Positions 1 to 8,681 of a DNA stretch of 48,122 nt are shown here, piece by piece. The stretch's first letter is position 1. Every line of letters begins with the position of its first letter. The notes beneath the pieces are model-generated. The model was not told where the DNA came from, searched no databases, and saw nothing but the letters and a program-made list of their open reading frames with translations. The DNA lies in NCBI GenBank assembly GCA_029263395.1, contig JAJCXO010000135.1, positions 1 through 48,122 of the forward strand. The letters are read 5' to 3'. This DNA comes from Acidobacteriota bacterium (GTDB lineage Bacteria > Acidobacteriota > Thermoanaerobaculia > Multivoradales > J023). Position numbers and translations under genes: made by a program.

Positions 1-48
1 CTGACCCTGACCCTGCCTGACCCTGACCCTGCCTGACCCTGACCCTGA
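1..48. repeat. 16-bp tandem repeat, three copies, cut by window edge
   Basis: The unit CTGACCCTGACCCTGC is repeated at 1-16, 17-32 and 33-48 (the last copy ends in A instead of C). Each unit is itself built from CTGACC steps. The array probably continues upstream of the window. No coding frame is apparent. A similar CCTGATCCTGAC pattern occurs inside the gene at 13036-14568, where it encodes Pro-Asp repeats. Confidence 0.85.
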
Positions 49-147
49 ACTCGAAGGTCAGGGCGATTGTCGGTCGATATTCGGCCAAATCGGGCGAATT
101 GGGGCCCGTTCTGGGTGATTCGCCGGAGAAGCCCGGAAAACTACAAC

Positions 148-444
148 CGGGAGAAGACCTTTCGGTCGTCAAAACTAGGGCTCTCCCGCCGGGAGGACGC
201 CATTCGAACGTCAGGTATTGCGTCCAACGGCGGGAGAAGACCTGTCGTGCGGTGGGTCAGGGGGTCCAACAGCGGGAGAAGACGTTTCCGTCGTCATAAC
301 ACGTCTCCTGGCGGGCCCGGGGCGGGAGTTGGAAGGCTGGAGAGGTCTTCTCCCGGCGGCAGGGTGCGTGTTGAGGCAAGAGTGTGGTTTGTTACCGCCA
401 CCCTCGGAGGTGTTGATGCCGACGACAGGTCTTCGGCTGACGGT
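148..444. repeat. Degenerate repeat family with ~42-bp spacing, direct and inverted copies
   Basis: The core CGGGAGAAGACCT or close variants occur at 148, 190, 231 and 273, with spacings of 42, 41 and 42 bp. The reverse complement (AGGTCTTCTCCCGGCGG) occurs at 343 and in decayed form at 427, 84 bp (2x42) apart, with a very degenerate copy possible near 385. Reading frames across the region are all shadow-like, so I treat it as non-coding. It could be a decayed minisatellite, a mobile-element end with multiple protein-binding sites, or a dispersed repeat. Nothing else is recognisable in 445-730. Confidence 0.6.
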
Positions 445-730
445 GGGTTCCTCCCCCAGGCCCTCTGTGCGACCAGAGGAGAAGATGAGATAAGACTCGT
501 CGGGTGCACGAAGACGTCCCCGTCACATCCCAGAGATGGCACCGAAGTCCCAGGCTTCCATCCATTCCAAGTTGACCAGAGTCGCCCAATCACCGCCGGA
601 TGACGCTTCTGTGCAACGCAGCGCCAGGCAGTTACCGGCTGACTTCGCAGTGCGCCGACGACTCGATCGCGGCGAACCCGCAAGATCAGGGTTGTTTCTT
701 TAACAAAAAGCCTGCCGACCCGGTAACATC

Positions 731-856
731 GCTTTTGTCGGCCGACATTTTCCGTTATTACCTGGTAAAGACGCTTTTGTCGGCCGACATTTCTCGATTT
801 CGGCCGGAAAACGGGCTTTTGTCGGTCGACGTTTTGCGTTTTTACCTGGTGATCTT
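731..856. repeat. Three tandem 42-bp repeats
   Basis: Three units begin with GCTTTTGTCGG(C/T)CGAC at 731, 773 and 815, exactly 42 bp apart. Units 1 and 3 also share TACCTGGT in the second half, while unit 2 has diverged there. On the minus strand the array would encode a 14-residue repeat, but no start, signal or known domain supports a protein. The sequence differs from the 148-444 family but has the same period. 857-988 holds nothing else I can identify. Confidence 0.75.
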
Positions 857-988
857 GCCGCCGTTTTTCGACGCCAAGCCAAATCACCGGGTGTGAAGGG
901 CCAATTTCTGACCGAAAGAGCTCGGGATCGAACGACCCAGCCGCCCACGGTGTGCGCCTGAGCACACACCGTGGACACGAGCCAGCAG

Positions 989-3900
989 CTACTGGTAGGT
1001 CACGACCAACTGCGGATGATTCGACGCGGTTGAATTGTTCGCGGCGTAATAGCCGATGAAGTCATTACCGCGATCATCGTTGTCATCGAGATCGAAGTAG
1101 AAGCGCAGCTGGGTGGTACCGACCTTGTTGACGACGGTCAAGCCCGTTGCGCCGAGACCCCCTTCGGACCAGTCGCCGTTGCTGGCGGCGTTCGAGAGGG
1201 TGGCGGTTTGGGCGACGCTGGCAACCGCTTCGAAGTCACTGTTGGCGAGAGCGGTTGAACCGCCGAGGCCACCGGAGTGGACGTCGACCCAGCAGACGCC
1301 ATGGGTGGAGAAGGGGTTGGTGCCGGTGACTCGGCCGCGGCGTAGACGCAAGGTGGCGGAGACGATGGTGGCGCCATCGGGAATCGCTGAGGTGTCGAAC
1401 GACACCACACTTTTGTATTGACGGTCACTGCGGTTGTCTCCAGCCCGCAACGCACCGGTGCCGGTGTTGGTGGAGTTCCTGCTACCACCGATGTTGGAGT
1501 TTTCGCTCGACTCCCGCACCCAGCCATCATCGCTGGCGATGGAGGTAAAGGTCACCGTGGTTGGATTGGGCGCGGCGAGGGGTGTCGTATTGGGTGTCGG
1601 GGTCGATTGGATCTGCCAGTTGCCGGCGAGATCTATGCGTTCGATGGAGGAGCTGGAGGGCGCGTCACCCACTTCGGCTGGGTTTGCGTTACCGCTTTCG
1701 TCGATCAAGCCACTGTTGTTGTTGGGACCGTAGATCACCGCGTCGATCGGTATCGTCGAACCGGTGATCGAAGCGGCTGGCACGTTGAACAAGGCAACGC
1801 CATCACCCGTCGATCCGCTATTTTGGAAGTCCGGTGAGAAGTTGATCGCCTGGTCTAACGTTGGGTTGCCGTTCGCAACACTCGACGTTGGACCGCCGAC
1901 AACAAACGTAGCGCCCGGCTGGATGGTGCCGGTCAGCTGCACCAGGCTGGTGGTGTAAGTGGTACCGCCGTTACCCAGGCTGAAGCCTGAGAGATTGATA
2001 GCGACGCTGTCGTTGTTGTAGATCTCGACCCATTCGAGACCATCGTCGGTGCCGCTCGGATCGTAGAACACCTCACTCAGCAACAGACTGCCGTTGTTGG
2101 GCTGGGTTGCGGTGACGGTGATTGCGATTGCGGCTGCTCCTGGCAATCCACCGGAATCGGTGACCGCCGCGGTGACGCTGTGGCTGCCAACCGACAAGGT
2201 GGTGGAGAAGGAACCGCCGTTGCCGACGGTGCCGTCGAGGTTGGACGTCCAGACCAGGCTGCCGGTGAGGCTGCCATCCTCGATATCGCTCGCCGAGCCG
2301 CTGAAGCTGATGACCGAGCCGTCGGCGAAGGAGGCGCCGTTGTTCGGCGAGTTGATCGTGACGCCGGGGGCGGTGTTCGGGTTGACGGTGAAGCTGACGA
2401 CGTCGGTTGCCTGCAGGCTGCCAGAGTCGGTCACCGCCGCCGTGATGGTGTGGCTGCCGACGGAGAGGACTGTCGAGAACGAGCCGCCCGTGCCGAGGGT
2501 GCCATCGAGGTTGGAGGTCCAATTGATGTTTGTGGTGAGGTTGCCGTCTTCGGCGTCGTTGGCGGTGGCGCTGAAGCTGACTGAAAAGCCCTCGCTGGTG
2601 CTGCCACCGTTGGTCGGACTGCTGATGTTCACCGTCGGTGCCTGGTTGCCGGTCGGCGCCAGGTTGGAAACGTTGGGTGTTGGGCTCGACTGGATCTGCC
2701 AGCTGCCCGCCAAATTGATGCGCTCGAGGGACGACCCTGGTGACGCATCGCCAACCTCGGGGGCATTGGCGCTGCCGGTCTCGTCGATCAAGCCGTTGTT
2801 GTTGGCGCCGCCGTAGATGACTGCGTCAACCGGGACGGTGGCACTGTTGACCTGAGCGCAGGGGATGTCGAACAGCGCTACGCCATCGGCGGTCGAGCCG
2901 CTGTTCTGGACATCGGGATTGAAGTTGAAGACCTGGTCGAAGCTCGGGTTGCCGTTGGTGGCGCTCGACGTTGGGCCGCCGACCACAAAAGTCGAGCCGG
3001 CAGCCACCGAGCCACTGAGTTGAGCCATGCTGGTGGTGTAGGTTGTGCCAGCGTTGCCGAGGCAGTACCCCGACAGGTTGACGGAACCGGTACCGCTGTT
3101 GAAGAGCTCAATCCATTCGAAGCCGTCGTCACCGCTGCTGACGTCATAAAGCACTTCGCTCAGTAGGATTCCACCCGCGCCGGGAGCTTGCGGGGTGGCC
3201 GAGGTGCCGGCACTGTCGGCGCTTTCGTTGGCCGAGGCGTCAACGGCGGTGACGACGTAGAAGTAGGTGGTACCGTTGGTCAGCCCGCCGTCGACGAAGG
3301 ATGGGGTCACGAGCAGGGACCCGTTGACCACGTTGTAGGGCCCACCGGCGGCGGTGGCGCGATAGAGGTTGTAACCCGCTAGGTCACTTTCGCTGTTGGC
3401 GTTCCAGGTCAACTGATTCTGGCCGTCGCCAGCTGTTGCGGTAAGGCCGGTTGGGGGTGCCGGTGGGGTGGTATCTGGGATGCTGCCGTCCGGTGTCGCC
3501 GAAGCTTGGTTGCTGTCACCGCTCTCGTTAGAGGAGGTGTCGACGGCGGTGACAACATAGGTGTAGGTGGTGCCGTTGGTGACCGTGCTGTCGACGGTGT
3601 TGGTGGTAGTGAGCTGGCCACCGTTGATCTTGATGTAAGGGCCGCCGACACTGGTGGCGCGATAGATGTTGTAACCCGACAGGTCGTTTTCGCTGTTGGC
3701 GAGCCAGCTCAAGGCGACAGTGCCGTTGCCGGCAGTGGCGATCAGGCTAGCGGGAGCGGCAGGGGGTGTGGTGTCGGTGGTGCAGACGTCGTTGTGCAGG
3801 CACTCGACCCACTCCGGATGGTCGATGAATGGATTGCGATTACCCTGGAAGCTGAAAACCACTTCGTTGCGCCAAATCTCCCGGCTGTCGGGTGGATCTT

Positions 3901-4717
3901 GCGCGTGCCATTGCAGCAGCACCGACAGCATACCCATGTAGGCGACGGATTGATTGGAGCCGGTGTTCGAGGCGTCGATCAGTGATTCGTTGTCGGTGAC
4001 GATCAGATCCGGTTCGCTGAAGCCGGTGACGCTGTGGCTGCCGCCTTCGTAACGAATGTCCATGTAGAAAATGGCCCGTGCGACGTCCCCTTTGCGGCCG
4101 TTCCAGGTTTCCCAAGTGCCTTGGGTGAAGGAACCGGATTGCCAATTCGAGTTGCCGGGGTAGACGCCACTGCCGCCGCCGCGCCCATCGTTGAACAAGG
4201 TGGTTTGCTCAGTACACGAGGCGTCACACCAGCGAAAGGGAAGATTACTGCGCGCTGAGTTGTAGCCGGCATCCGAAGCGAACAGATGATGGCAGTCGGT
4301 GTAGGGGTAAACACCGGTGCCGTCGTCGGGGAAGCCATAGGACTTCGGCCAAGAGTGCTCGCGGTTGTAGGCCCCGACGCCCCCGGCGATTTTGGTATAA
4401 CTGGCGTTTTTGTAGACGTCGATGATGTTGTTGATGTTGTTGGGATCTTCGTCGGCAAGATTGATGATGTCCCAGGTGTCGGTGGTCGAGGCGGTGTACG
4501 GGAAGCGGGTGTGGTCATCCACCACGTCATGTAGGGTCGACCGCAGGGTGGAGCCGTTGGTGGTATCAATAGTGTCGTAGTAGCCAGCCGGCACTTGCGC
4601 GTCGGCGGCGCTGGCGGTGAGGATTCCGACGAGGAAGAGTCCCATGAGGATGCTTCGAATGACCTCGGCCGTGGAGCTGATTATCGCGACGCTTGGCTTC
4701 CCAGATGTTAAAGACAT
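989..4717 (-). CDS. Secreted endonuclease I family protein with FN3, lamin-tail and DNRLRE domains
   Basis: A 1242-residue exported protein. Residues 1-41 form a signal peptide (hydrophobic GLFLVGILTASA, cleavage near ADA-Q). Residues ~42-310 match bacterial endonuclease I (EndA/Bsn family), with the REHSWPKS and TDCHHLFASD blocks and a following YNSARSN, i.e. the beta-beta-alpha-metal nuclease core. Two fibronectin type III domains follow (~320-510), then a lamin-tail-like domain (~515-690), two Ig/cadherin-like repeats (~695-870), a second lamin-tail-like copy (~878-1050) and a C-terminal DNRLRE-type domain (~1060-1242). AAGGGAAG lies about 5 bases before the ATG. Expected role is extracellular DNA/RNA degradation, with the C-terminal modules for surface or substrate attachment. 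The gene stands alone, divergent from 5091. Confidence 0.88.
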   Translation of the reverse strand: MSLTSGKPSVAIISSTAEVIRSILMGLFLVGILTASAADAQVPAGYYDTIDTTNGSTLRSTLHDVVDDHTRFPYTASTTDTWDIINLADEDPNNINNIIDVYKNASYTKIAGGVGAYNREHSWPKSYGFPDDGTGVYPYTDCHHLFASDAGYNSARSNLPFRWCDASCTEQTTLFNDGRGGGSGVYPGNSNWQSGSFTQGTWETWNGRKGDVARAIFYMDIRYEGGSHSVTGFSEPDLIVTDNESLIDASNTGSNQSVAYMGMLSVLLQWHAQDPPDSREIWRNEVVFSFQGNRNPFIDHPEWVECLHNDVCTTDTTPPAAPASLIATAGNGTVALSWLANSENDLSGYNIYRATSVGGPYIKINGGQLTTTNTVDSTVTNGTTYTYVVTAVDTSSNESGDSNQASATPDGSIPDTTPPAPPTGLTATAGDGQNQLTWNANSESDLAGYNLYRATAAGGPYNVVNGSLLVTPSFVDGGLTNGTTYFYVVTAVDASANESADSAGTSATPQAPGAGGILLSEVLYDVSSGDDGFEWIELFNSGTGSVNLSGYCLGNAGTTYTTSMAQLSGSVAAGSTFVVGGPTSSATNGNPSFDQVFNFNPDVQNSGSTADGVALFDIPCAQVNSATVPVDAVIYGGANNNGLIDETGSANAPEVGDASPGSSLERINLAGSWQIQSSPTPNVSNLAPTGNQAPTVNISSPTNGGSTSEGFSVSFSATANDAEDGNLTTNINWTSNLDGTLGTGGSFSTVLSVGSHTITAAVTDSGSLQATDVVSFTVNPNTAPGVTINSPNNGASFADGSVISFSGSASDIEDGSLTGSLVWTSNLDGTVGNGGSFSTTLSVGSHSVTAAVTDSGGLPGAAAIAITVTATQPNNGSLLLSEVFYDPSGTDDGLEWVEIYNNDSVAINLSGFSLGNGGTTYTTSLVQLTGTIQPGATFVVGGPTSSVANGNPTLDQAINFSPDFQNSGSTGDGVALFNVPAASITGSTIPIDAVIYGPNNNSGLIDESGNANPAEVGDAPSSSSIERIDLAGNWQIQSTPTPNTTPLAAPNPTTVTFTSIASDDGWVRESSENSNIGGSRNSTNTGTGALRAGDNRSDRQYKSVVSFDTSAIPDGATIVSATLRLRRGRVTGTNPFSTHGVCWVDVHSGGLGGSTALANSDFEAVASVAQTATLSNAASNGDWSEGGLGATGLTVVNKVGTTQLRFYFDLDDNDDRGNDFIGYYAANNSTASNHPQLVVTYQ

Positions 4718-4900
4718 GCTGCTTCCCTTTTAGTGGCGGTGCGGATGGGCGCGGCCCAATTTCTGCACCAGCAAGCGACAGCCTGCGCCAAGGCGCTCGG
4801 CTGTCAGCTCCGTTCTGTGAGTGATGCCAATCAATAGAGCAAGAGACGCGCCAATCTGCGATGGCCGGATGTGCCCTGGTCGTGTCTACTTGGCGGAGAA

Positions 4901-4919
4901 AAGTCCTTTTAAAAGACTT
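4901..4919. promoter_or_regulatory. Imperfect palindrome in divergent intergenic region
   Basis: AAGTCCTTTTAAAAGACTT is a near-perfect inverted repeat (AAGTC/GACTT arms around TTTTAAAA, with one extra base). It lies in the 373-bp divergent region between the endonuclease gene and the start at 5091. It may be an operator or an AT-rich promoter core. Nothing else in 4718-5076 is recognisable. Confidence 0.35.
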
Positions 4920-5076
4920 ATCTCGGGTTTTGGTGCTGTAGATCGGGCCGCCGATTCTCAACAATGAGATACCGCGTTCTTAGACTTGAGACAGCAGTCA
5001 ACCCAAATTGAGGCCGAAGAAGATCGGATGACCCTTCGAGCAACTTGTCTCGAAGTCGAAGCTGGTCGTCGAGCCG

Positions 5077-5093
5077 GCTACAATCAGCCTATG
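5077..5093 (+). promoter_or_regulatory. Extended -10 element directly before start codon (leaderless candidate)
   Basis: GGCTACAATCAG (5077-5088) contains a TACAAT -10-like hexamer at 5079-5084, only 6 bases before the ATG at 5091. The same 12 bases with the same 3-base gap to ATG occur at 28921. No Shine-Dalgarno sequence is present, so transcription probably starts at or near the A of the ATG. The -35 region (TCGAAG at 5056) is weak. Confidence 0.45.
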
Positions 5094-7106
5094 AGGGCAT
5101 CGGCGACTCGGCTTCAGGCGTTCCTTCCAGCCATGTTGTTGATGTTGTTCAGCAGTGCGTCCGGTACGTTTCATGGCGGTGCCTTCGGCGATTGGACGTT
5201 GGCCGGGCATTTGGCGTTGCTGCTTTTTGTGGCGGCCTTTGGAGAGGTTTGGCCCGATCCGCTGCGCCTCGGGCGGAGCGGCAACGTGCTGTTGGTTGCC
5301 TTTCTCACCACGGTGGTGGTGAGCTTCTGGCTGTCGCCGGTGTCGCGGGCCGGATCGATGAGCTTGATTCTGTTACCCGCATTCTTTCTGGTGCCGTCAG
5401 CGGTGGCGCGATGTTGGGCCACCGTCGAGCAACGTCAGCTGGGGCTGCGATCGATCGCAGGGGTGGTGGTTGTCATCGCGGGCTGGTCACTCTTCGGCTG
5501 GTGGCGATTGGAAACCCCTGGGACGTCACTGCCTCTGGGGCATCACAACTTGCTGGCGGCTTGGCTGTTGGTTTGGCTGCCGGTGGTGGTGGTCGGCTGG
5601 CGTGAGCGTGGGATAGGCCGTGTGATCGTCGGCATGGCGTTGGGGTTGGGGATTGTTTCCCTGGTGCTCACCGGTTCGCTTGGAGCTGCTGTCGCGGTTG
5701 GGATCGTTGCGCTGCTGGCGGCGATGCGCACGCGTTGGGGGCGGATCGGGTTGATGATTGCTGGGGCTTTGGTGGTGTTGCAGGGGCCACGGTTGTTCGA
5801 TGTCGCCACCGGTGCCGATTTCTCGACGATCGCACGCTGGAGTTATGCCCAGGCCGGCTGGAAGGGGCTCATCGAGCGACCGGTCTTCGGGTGGGGTCCG
5901 GGCGCCGCCAGCTGGACTCTCAGCGAACACTTTCGACCTATCCCAGGAATTCATCCACCGGATCAAGTTGTTGCCGATTTGCACTCGGTGCCAATGCAAA
6001 TCGGGTATGAGCTCGGATTCACCGGATTGTTGCTGGTAACAGGCCTAACGATCGTCTGGGTACGTCGCCGCTGGGTCACACCGTCGCAAGATCACCTCTT
6101 ACGTCGTGGTGCCGCTGTCGGCCTCGTCACGCTGGCACTTGCCAGTTGTGTTGGCAGATTGTTGGCAATTACGGCACTGCCGTTGGCAGCCGCCTTGTGT
6201 GCGGGCATGGTGTTGGCGGCTGAAGGCTGCGCGGGGCAGCCGGCCGGTAGACGCTGGCCGACTGCGGTGGCTGCGATCGTGATGTTGTGGTGGGTGGTAC
6301 CGTTGGACCTGGCTCAGATTGCCTACGACAAGGCGGTACGAGCGCCTAGTGAACAGGCACAGCTGCAGGCTCTACAGCGGGCTCGCCAGCTTGATCCGAG
6401 CTTTCCTCTGTATCGATTGCGATACGTGTTGGTCGCCAGCTCCCAGCAGCCGCAGACCCCTGACTTGGCAGACGAGGCGCGACGTGCTGCGGCGGATGCC
6501 CGAGGGCTGGCGGCGCCGTGGTTGATCGCTGGCCGGCTAGGGCAGGAGGTCGGAGCGTCATGGAGCCGATCCGCATTGTTGGAAGCGTGTCGAACTAGCC
6601 CGTTGGGGGCGCTGGCGCCGTTCTACCTTGCGTTGGAGGAGGCGCCGGGCTCCACAACTCGTCGGTCGTCGAGAGCCAGCTCGTCGGCAGCTAGTTCGCT
6701 GACAGATGCTTGGGCTGCCCGGGCTATTTTGGCGGAGCCGTATCTTCTGGCCGCTCGTGCCTGGCAAGATCGTCGCTCGGTGCTGGCCGCGGGAGTCCAT
6801 CTCGCTAGCCAGCTCGAGAGCGTTGATGCTGGCTGGCGCCAGGAGCTCGAGGAGACGTATCTATGGCTAGAGGAAGCTCCAGAAAGTTCGACGGCAACTC
6901 GCCGATTGGCATTGATGCTGGATGGAGACGACACCACATCGGTGTCTCTGCATGCGTTTCGGCGACAGTCTTGGTCAGCGATTCTGGCAGAGATCGAGGT
7001 TGATGCGGATCGTGTCGTCGAGATCAACCTGGCCGCGGCAACGGAGCTGCGGTCGACTGGTTCCGCGGTGTTTGCAGCCCACTGTGGACTTGGCTCTGAC
7101 CCGTAA
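5091..7106 (+). CDS. O-antigen ligase/Wzy-like membrane protein with C-terminal soluble region
   Basis: 671 residues from the chosen ATG. An upstream in-frame ATG at 4986 exists, but the residues it adds look random and lie upstream of the -10-like element. Residues 1 to ~430 contain about ten or more hydrophobic segments. The Wzy_C-type signature is present: FGWGPG followed by a periplasmic loop and DLHSVPMQIGYELGFTG, matching the conserved D-H-S-x-P-x-Q and E-x-G-x-x-G residues of O-antigen ligases and polymerases. The C-terminal ~220 residues are soluble and helix-rich (ALQRARQLDPSFPLYRLRY), resembling the TPR-like tails of some members. Likely role: glycan polymerisation or ligation at the periplasmic face of the inner membrane. 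Substrate unknown; no glycosyltransferase genes are nearby. Confidence 0.75.
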   Translation: MRASATRLQAFLPAMLLMLFSSASGTFHGGAFGDWTLAGHLALLLFVAAFGEVWPDPLRLGRSGNVLLVAFLTTVVVSFWLSPVSRAGSMSLILLPAFFLVPSAVARCWATVEQRQLGLRSIAGVVVVIAGWSLFGWWRLETPGTSLPLGHHNLLAAWLLVWLPVVVVGWRERGIGRVIVGMALGLGIVSLVLTGSLGAAVAVGIVALLAAMRTRWGRIGLMIAGALVVLQGPRLFDVATGADFSTIARWSYAQAGWKGLIERPVFGWGPGAASWTLSEHFRPIPGIHPPDQVVADLHSVPMQIGYELGFTGLLLVTGLTIVWVRRRWVTPSQDHLLRRGAAVGLVTLALASCVGRLLAITALPLAAALCAGMVLAAEGCAGQPAGRRWPTAVAAIVMLWWVVPLDLAQIAYDKAVRAPSEQAQLQALQRARQLDPSFPLYRLRYVLVASSQQPQTPDLADEARRAAADARGLAAPWLIAGRLGQEVGASWSRSALLEACRTSPLGALAPFYLALEEAPGSTTRRSSRASSSAASSLTDAWAARAILAEPYLLAARAWQDRRSVLAAGVHLASQLESVDAGWRQELEETYLWLEEAPESSTATRRLALMLDGDDTTSVSLHAFRRQSWSAILAEIEVDADRVVEINLAAATELRSTGSAVFAAHCGLGSDP

Positions 7107-7120
7107 CCCTGAACGACCGG

Positions 7121-7156
7121 TCCCCAGAATGACAAATGTCCCCAGAATGACAAAAC
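7121..7156. repeat. 18-bp tandem duplication between convergent genes
   Basis: TCCCCAGAATGACAAATG (7121-7138) is followed directly by TCCCCAGAATGACAAAAC (7139-7156). It sits in the 157-bp gap between the stop at 7106 and the ferredoxin stop at 7264. No hairpin-plus-T-tract terminator is evident. It may be a small dispersed repeat. Confidence 0.7.
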
Positions 7157-7263
7157 GGGACGCGAGGCGTCCCGTAAATGTCTTGCGACAACTGCAGTCT
7201 TGCACGAAGCGCAAGTGCGACCGCAGATGTTCGACCGCAAGGCCGATCATCAACTAAGGTGCG

Positions 7264-7524
7264 CTAGCCTGGCGGCTCGAGATCGAACTGTGTGTAGTTC
7301 TTGGCAATGAAGCTTTCCCATTTTTCGGGCACTTCCTCTTCCGGCACAATGGCTTCGACCGGGCAAGCGTCAACGCATAGGCCACAATCGATGCATTCCT
7401 CCGGCTGGATGTAGAGCATCGGCCATTCGTCCTCGTCCGCTCCGTAGATGCAGTCTACCGGACACACATCGACGCAGGCCGTATCCTTCACGCCGATGCA
7501 CGGTTCCATGATGATATGAGTCAT
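7264..7524 (-). CDS. fdxA: 7Fe (3Fe-4S/4Fe-4S) ferredoxin
   Basis: 86 residues. The first cluster motif is CIGVKDTACVDVCPVDC, where the usual second cysteine of a 4Fe motif is replaced by Val. The second is CIDCGLCVDACPVEA, a complete CxxCxxCxxxCP. This pattern and the tail (PEKWESFIAKNYTQF) closely match Thermus/Bacillus-type seven-iron ferredoxins. It is a soluble cytoplasmic low-potential electron carrier. AGGAGAGACC precedes the ATG by about 6 bases. It is a single gene, and the partner oxidoreductase cannot be told from context. The divergent region 7525-7795 has no gene; a TATAAC at about 7671 could be a -10 element. Confidence 0.93.
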   Translation of the reverse strand: MTHIIMEPCIGVKDTACVDVCPVDCIYGADEDEWPMLYIQPEECIDCGLCVDACPVEAIVPEEEVPEKWESFIAKNYTQFDLEPPG

Positions 7525-7795
7525 TTTAGGTCTCTCCTAGGGCCGGGTTCGCAGAGGCTGCGTCGATTAAGTTCGGACACGGGGCAACGTTGCCAAAAAA
7601 CGCGGCGGTCGAAGGCCAAGCTGGCTAGGCCTCGAGTCGGCCGGTGTCGTAGTCTCATAATGGGCTGGGAGTATAACAACCTCAGACAGGTGGGCCAAGC
7701 CAGCTCGGCCAGTGAATGTGGTACTCTCCGCGCTGCTCGCCGCGTTGCGGCGTAAGTAGGTACCAACCGCAGATGACCGGATCCAACAAGAGCCT

Positions 7796-8680
7796 ATGCC
7801 CATCCTAGAGTGTTTGCTTCAGCGTCGATTGATCGTCGTGACGGGCAAGGGCGGTGTCGGCAAGAGTGCCATGACGTCCGTGCTGGGGCGCAGCTTGGCC
7901 CGCCGCGGCCGCAGAGCGTTGGTGCTCGAGGTCGATCCGCGGGAGAACTTGCATCAGCTGTTGGGTGTGGCACCGTCTGGCGGTGCGATCGTCGAAGTGG
8001 CGCCGAACTTTTACCTCCAGAATCTCAAACCACGTCATGTCGTGGATTGGGTGGTGGACAAGCAAGTCAAGATCAAGATGATCGCCAAGCGCGTGATCAA
8101 TAGCCCGATTTATCATCGTTTTGTCGAAGGTGCTCCAGGTTTAACCGAGATCGCGATTCTTGGACACGCCCTGCGGTTGGCCCGTGGCGAGTTGCCTGAC
8201 GCGCCGGACATCGACGTGGTGATCCTTGACGCCCCCGCGACCGGGCATGGGGTCTACTTGTTGACTGCTCCCAAGTTGTTTGCCGCCGCCATCGGTAAAG
8301 GGCCGTTTGCAGATCTAGCCAGCGAGGTGGCTGACTATGTGGCGGATCCGGTCGCATCCGGGTTGGTGGTCGTCACCCAGGCCGAGGAGATGCCGGTTCA
8401 GGAGGCTCTGGAACTGCGGCGTGTGTTGGCTGAACGCTTCGGTCGTGACCCGGAGCTATTGATTGCCAATGGACTCTATCCGGTGGCGCCCGACCGAGGC
8501 GACGACGAGCTGACGGCGTTGTGGCGTCGCCGTTATCAGCTCAATGTTGACCAACTCGAACGTCTCGATCGTCAATGGGCCGGGCCCCGGATCAATCTGC
8601 CGCTGTTGCCGATCGATAGTGGGGCCGAGCTGGTGGCGGCGCTCTGTGATCGATTCGATACCGCGCTGGAGGCATTGTAG
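7796..8680 (+). CDS. ArsA/GET3-type ATPase, first of a pair
   Basis: 294 residues. A deviant Walker A (TGKGGVGKSA, residues ~16-25) opens the protein, followed by EVDPRENLHQLLGV, equivalent to the switch region after strand 2 in ArsA/GET3, and VVILDAPATGH, the Walker B/switch region. This places it in the SIMIBI class near ArsA/GET3 rather than ParA. The protein is single-domain and has none of the arsenite-binding cysteines of ArsA, so arsenite pumping is unlikely, and there is no arsB nearby. The next gene starts 1 base after its stop and encodes a second homologue, so they probably act as a heterodimer. Location just upstream of phaR and the phasins suggests a link to granule proteins; this is inference. 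Confidence 0.8.
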   Translation: MPILECLLQRRLIVVTGKGGVGKSAMTSVLGRSLARRGRRALVLEVDPRENLHQLLGVAPSGGAIVEVAPNFYLQNLKPRHVVDWVVDKQVKIKMIAKRVINSPIYHRFVEGAPGLTEIAILGHALRLARGELPDAPDIDVVILDAPATGHGVYLLTAPKLFAAAIGKGPFADLASEVADYVADPVASGLVVVTQAEEMPVQEALELRRVLAERFGRDPELLIANGLYPVAPDRGDDELTALWRRRYQLNVDQLERLDRQWAGPRINLPLLPIDSGAELVAALCDRFDTALEAL

Positions 8681-8681
8681 G

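Noticed and set aside
148-856. CRISPR array
   Set aside because: Repeats are degenerate and periodic, without uniform spacers of unique sequence, and no cas genes are seen.
294-965. A 223-residue minus-strand protein
   Set aside because: It lies wholly across the repeat arrays, has no ribosome site and shows no domain; the 14-residue periodicity is explained by the 42-bp DNA repeats.
4986-5090. Earlier start for the O-antigen-ligase-like protein
   Set aside because: The added 35 residues are not membrane-like and include the TACAAT box; the start at 5091 matches the arrangement seen at 28935.
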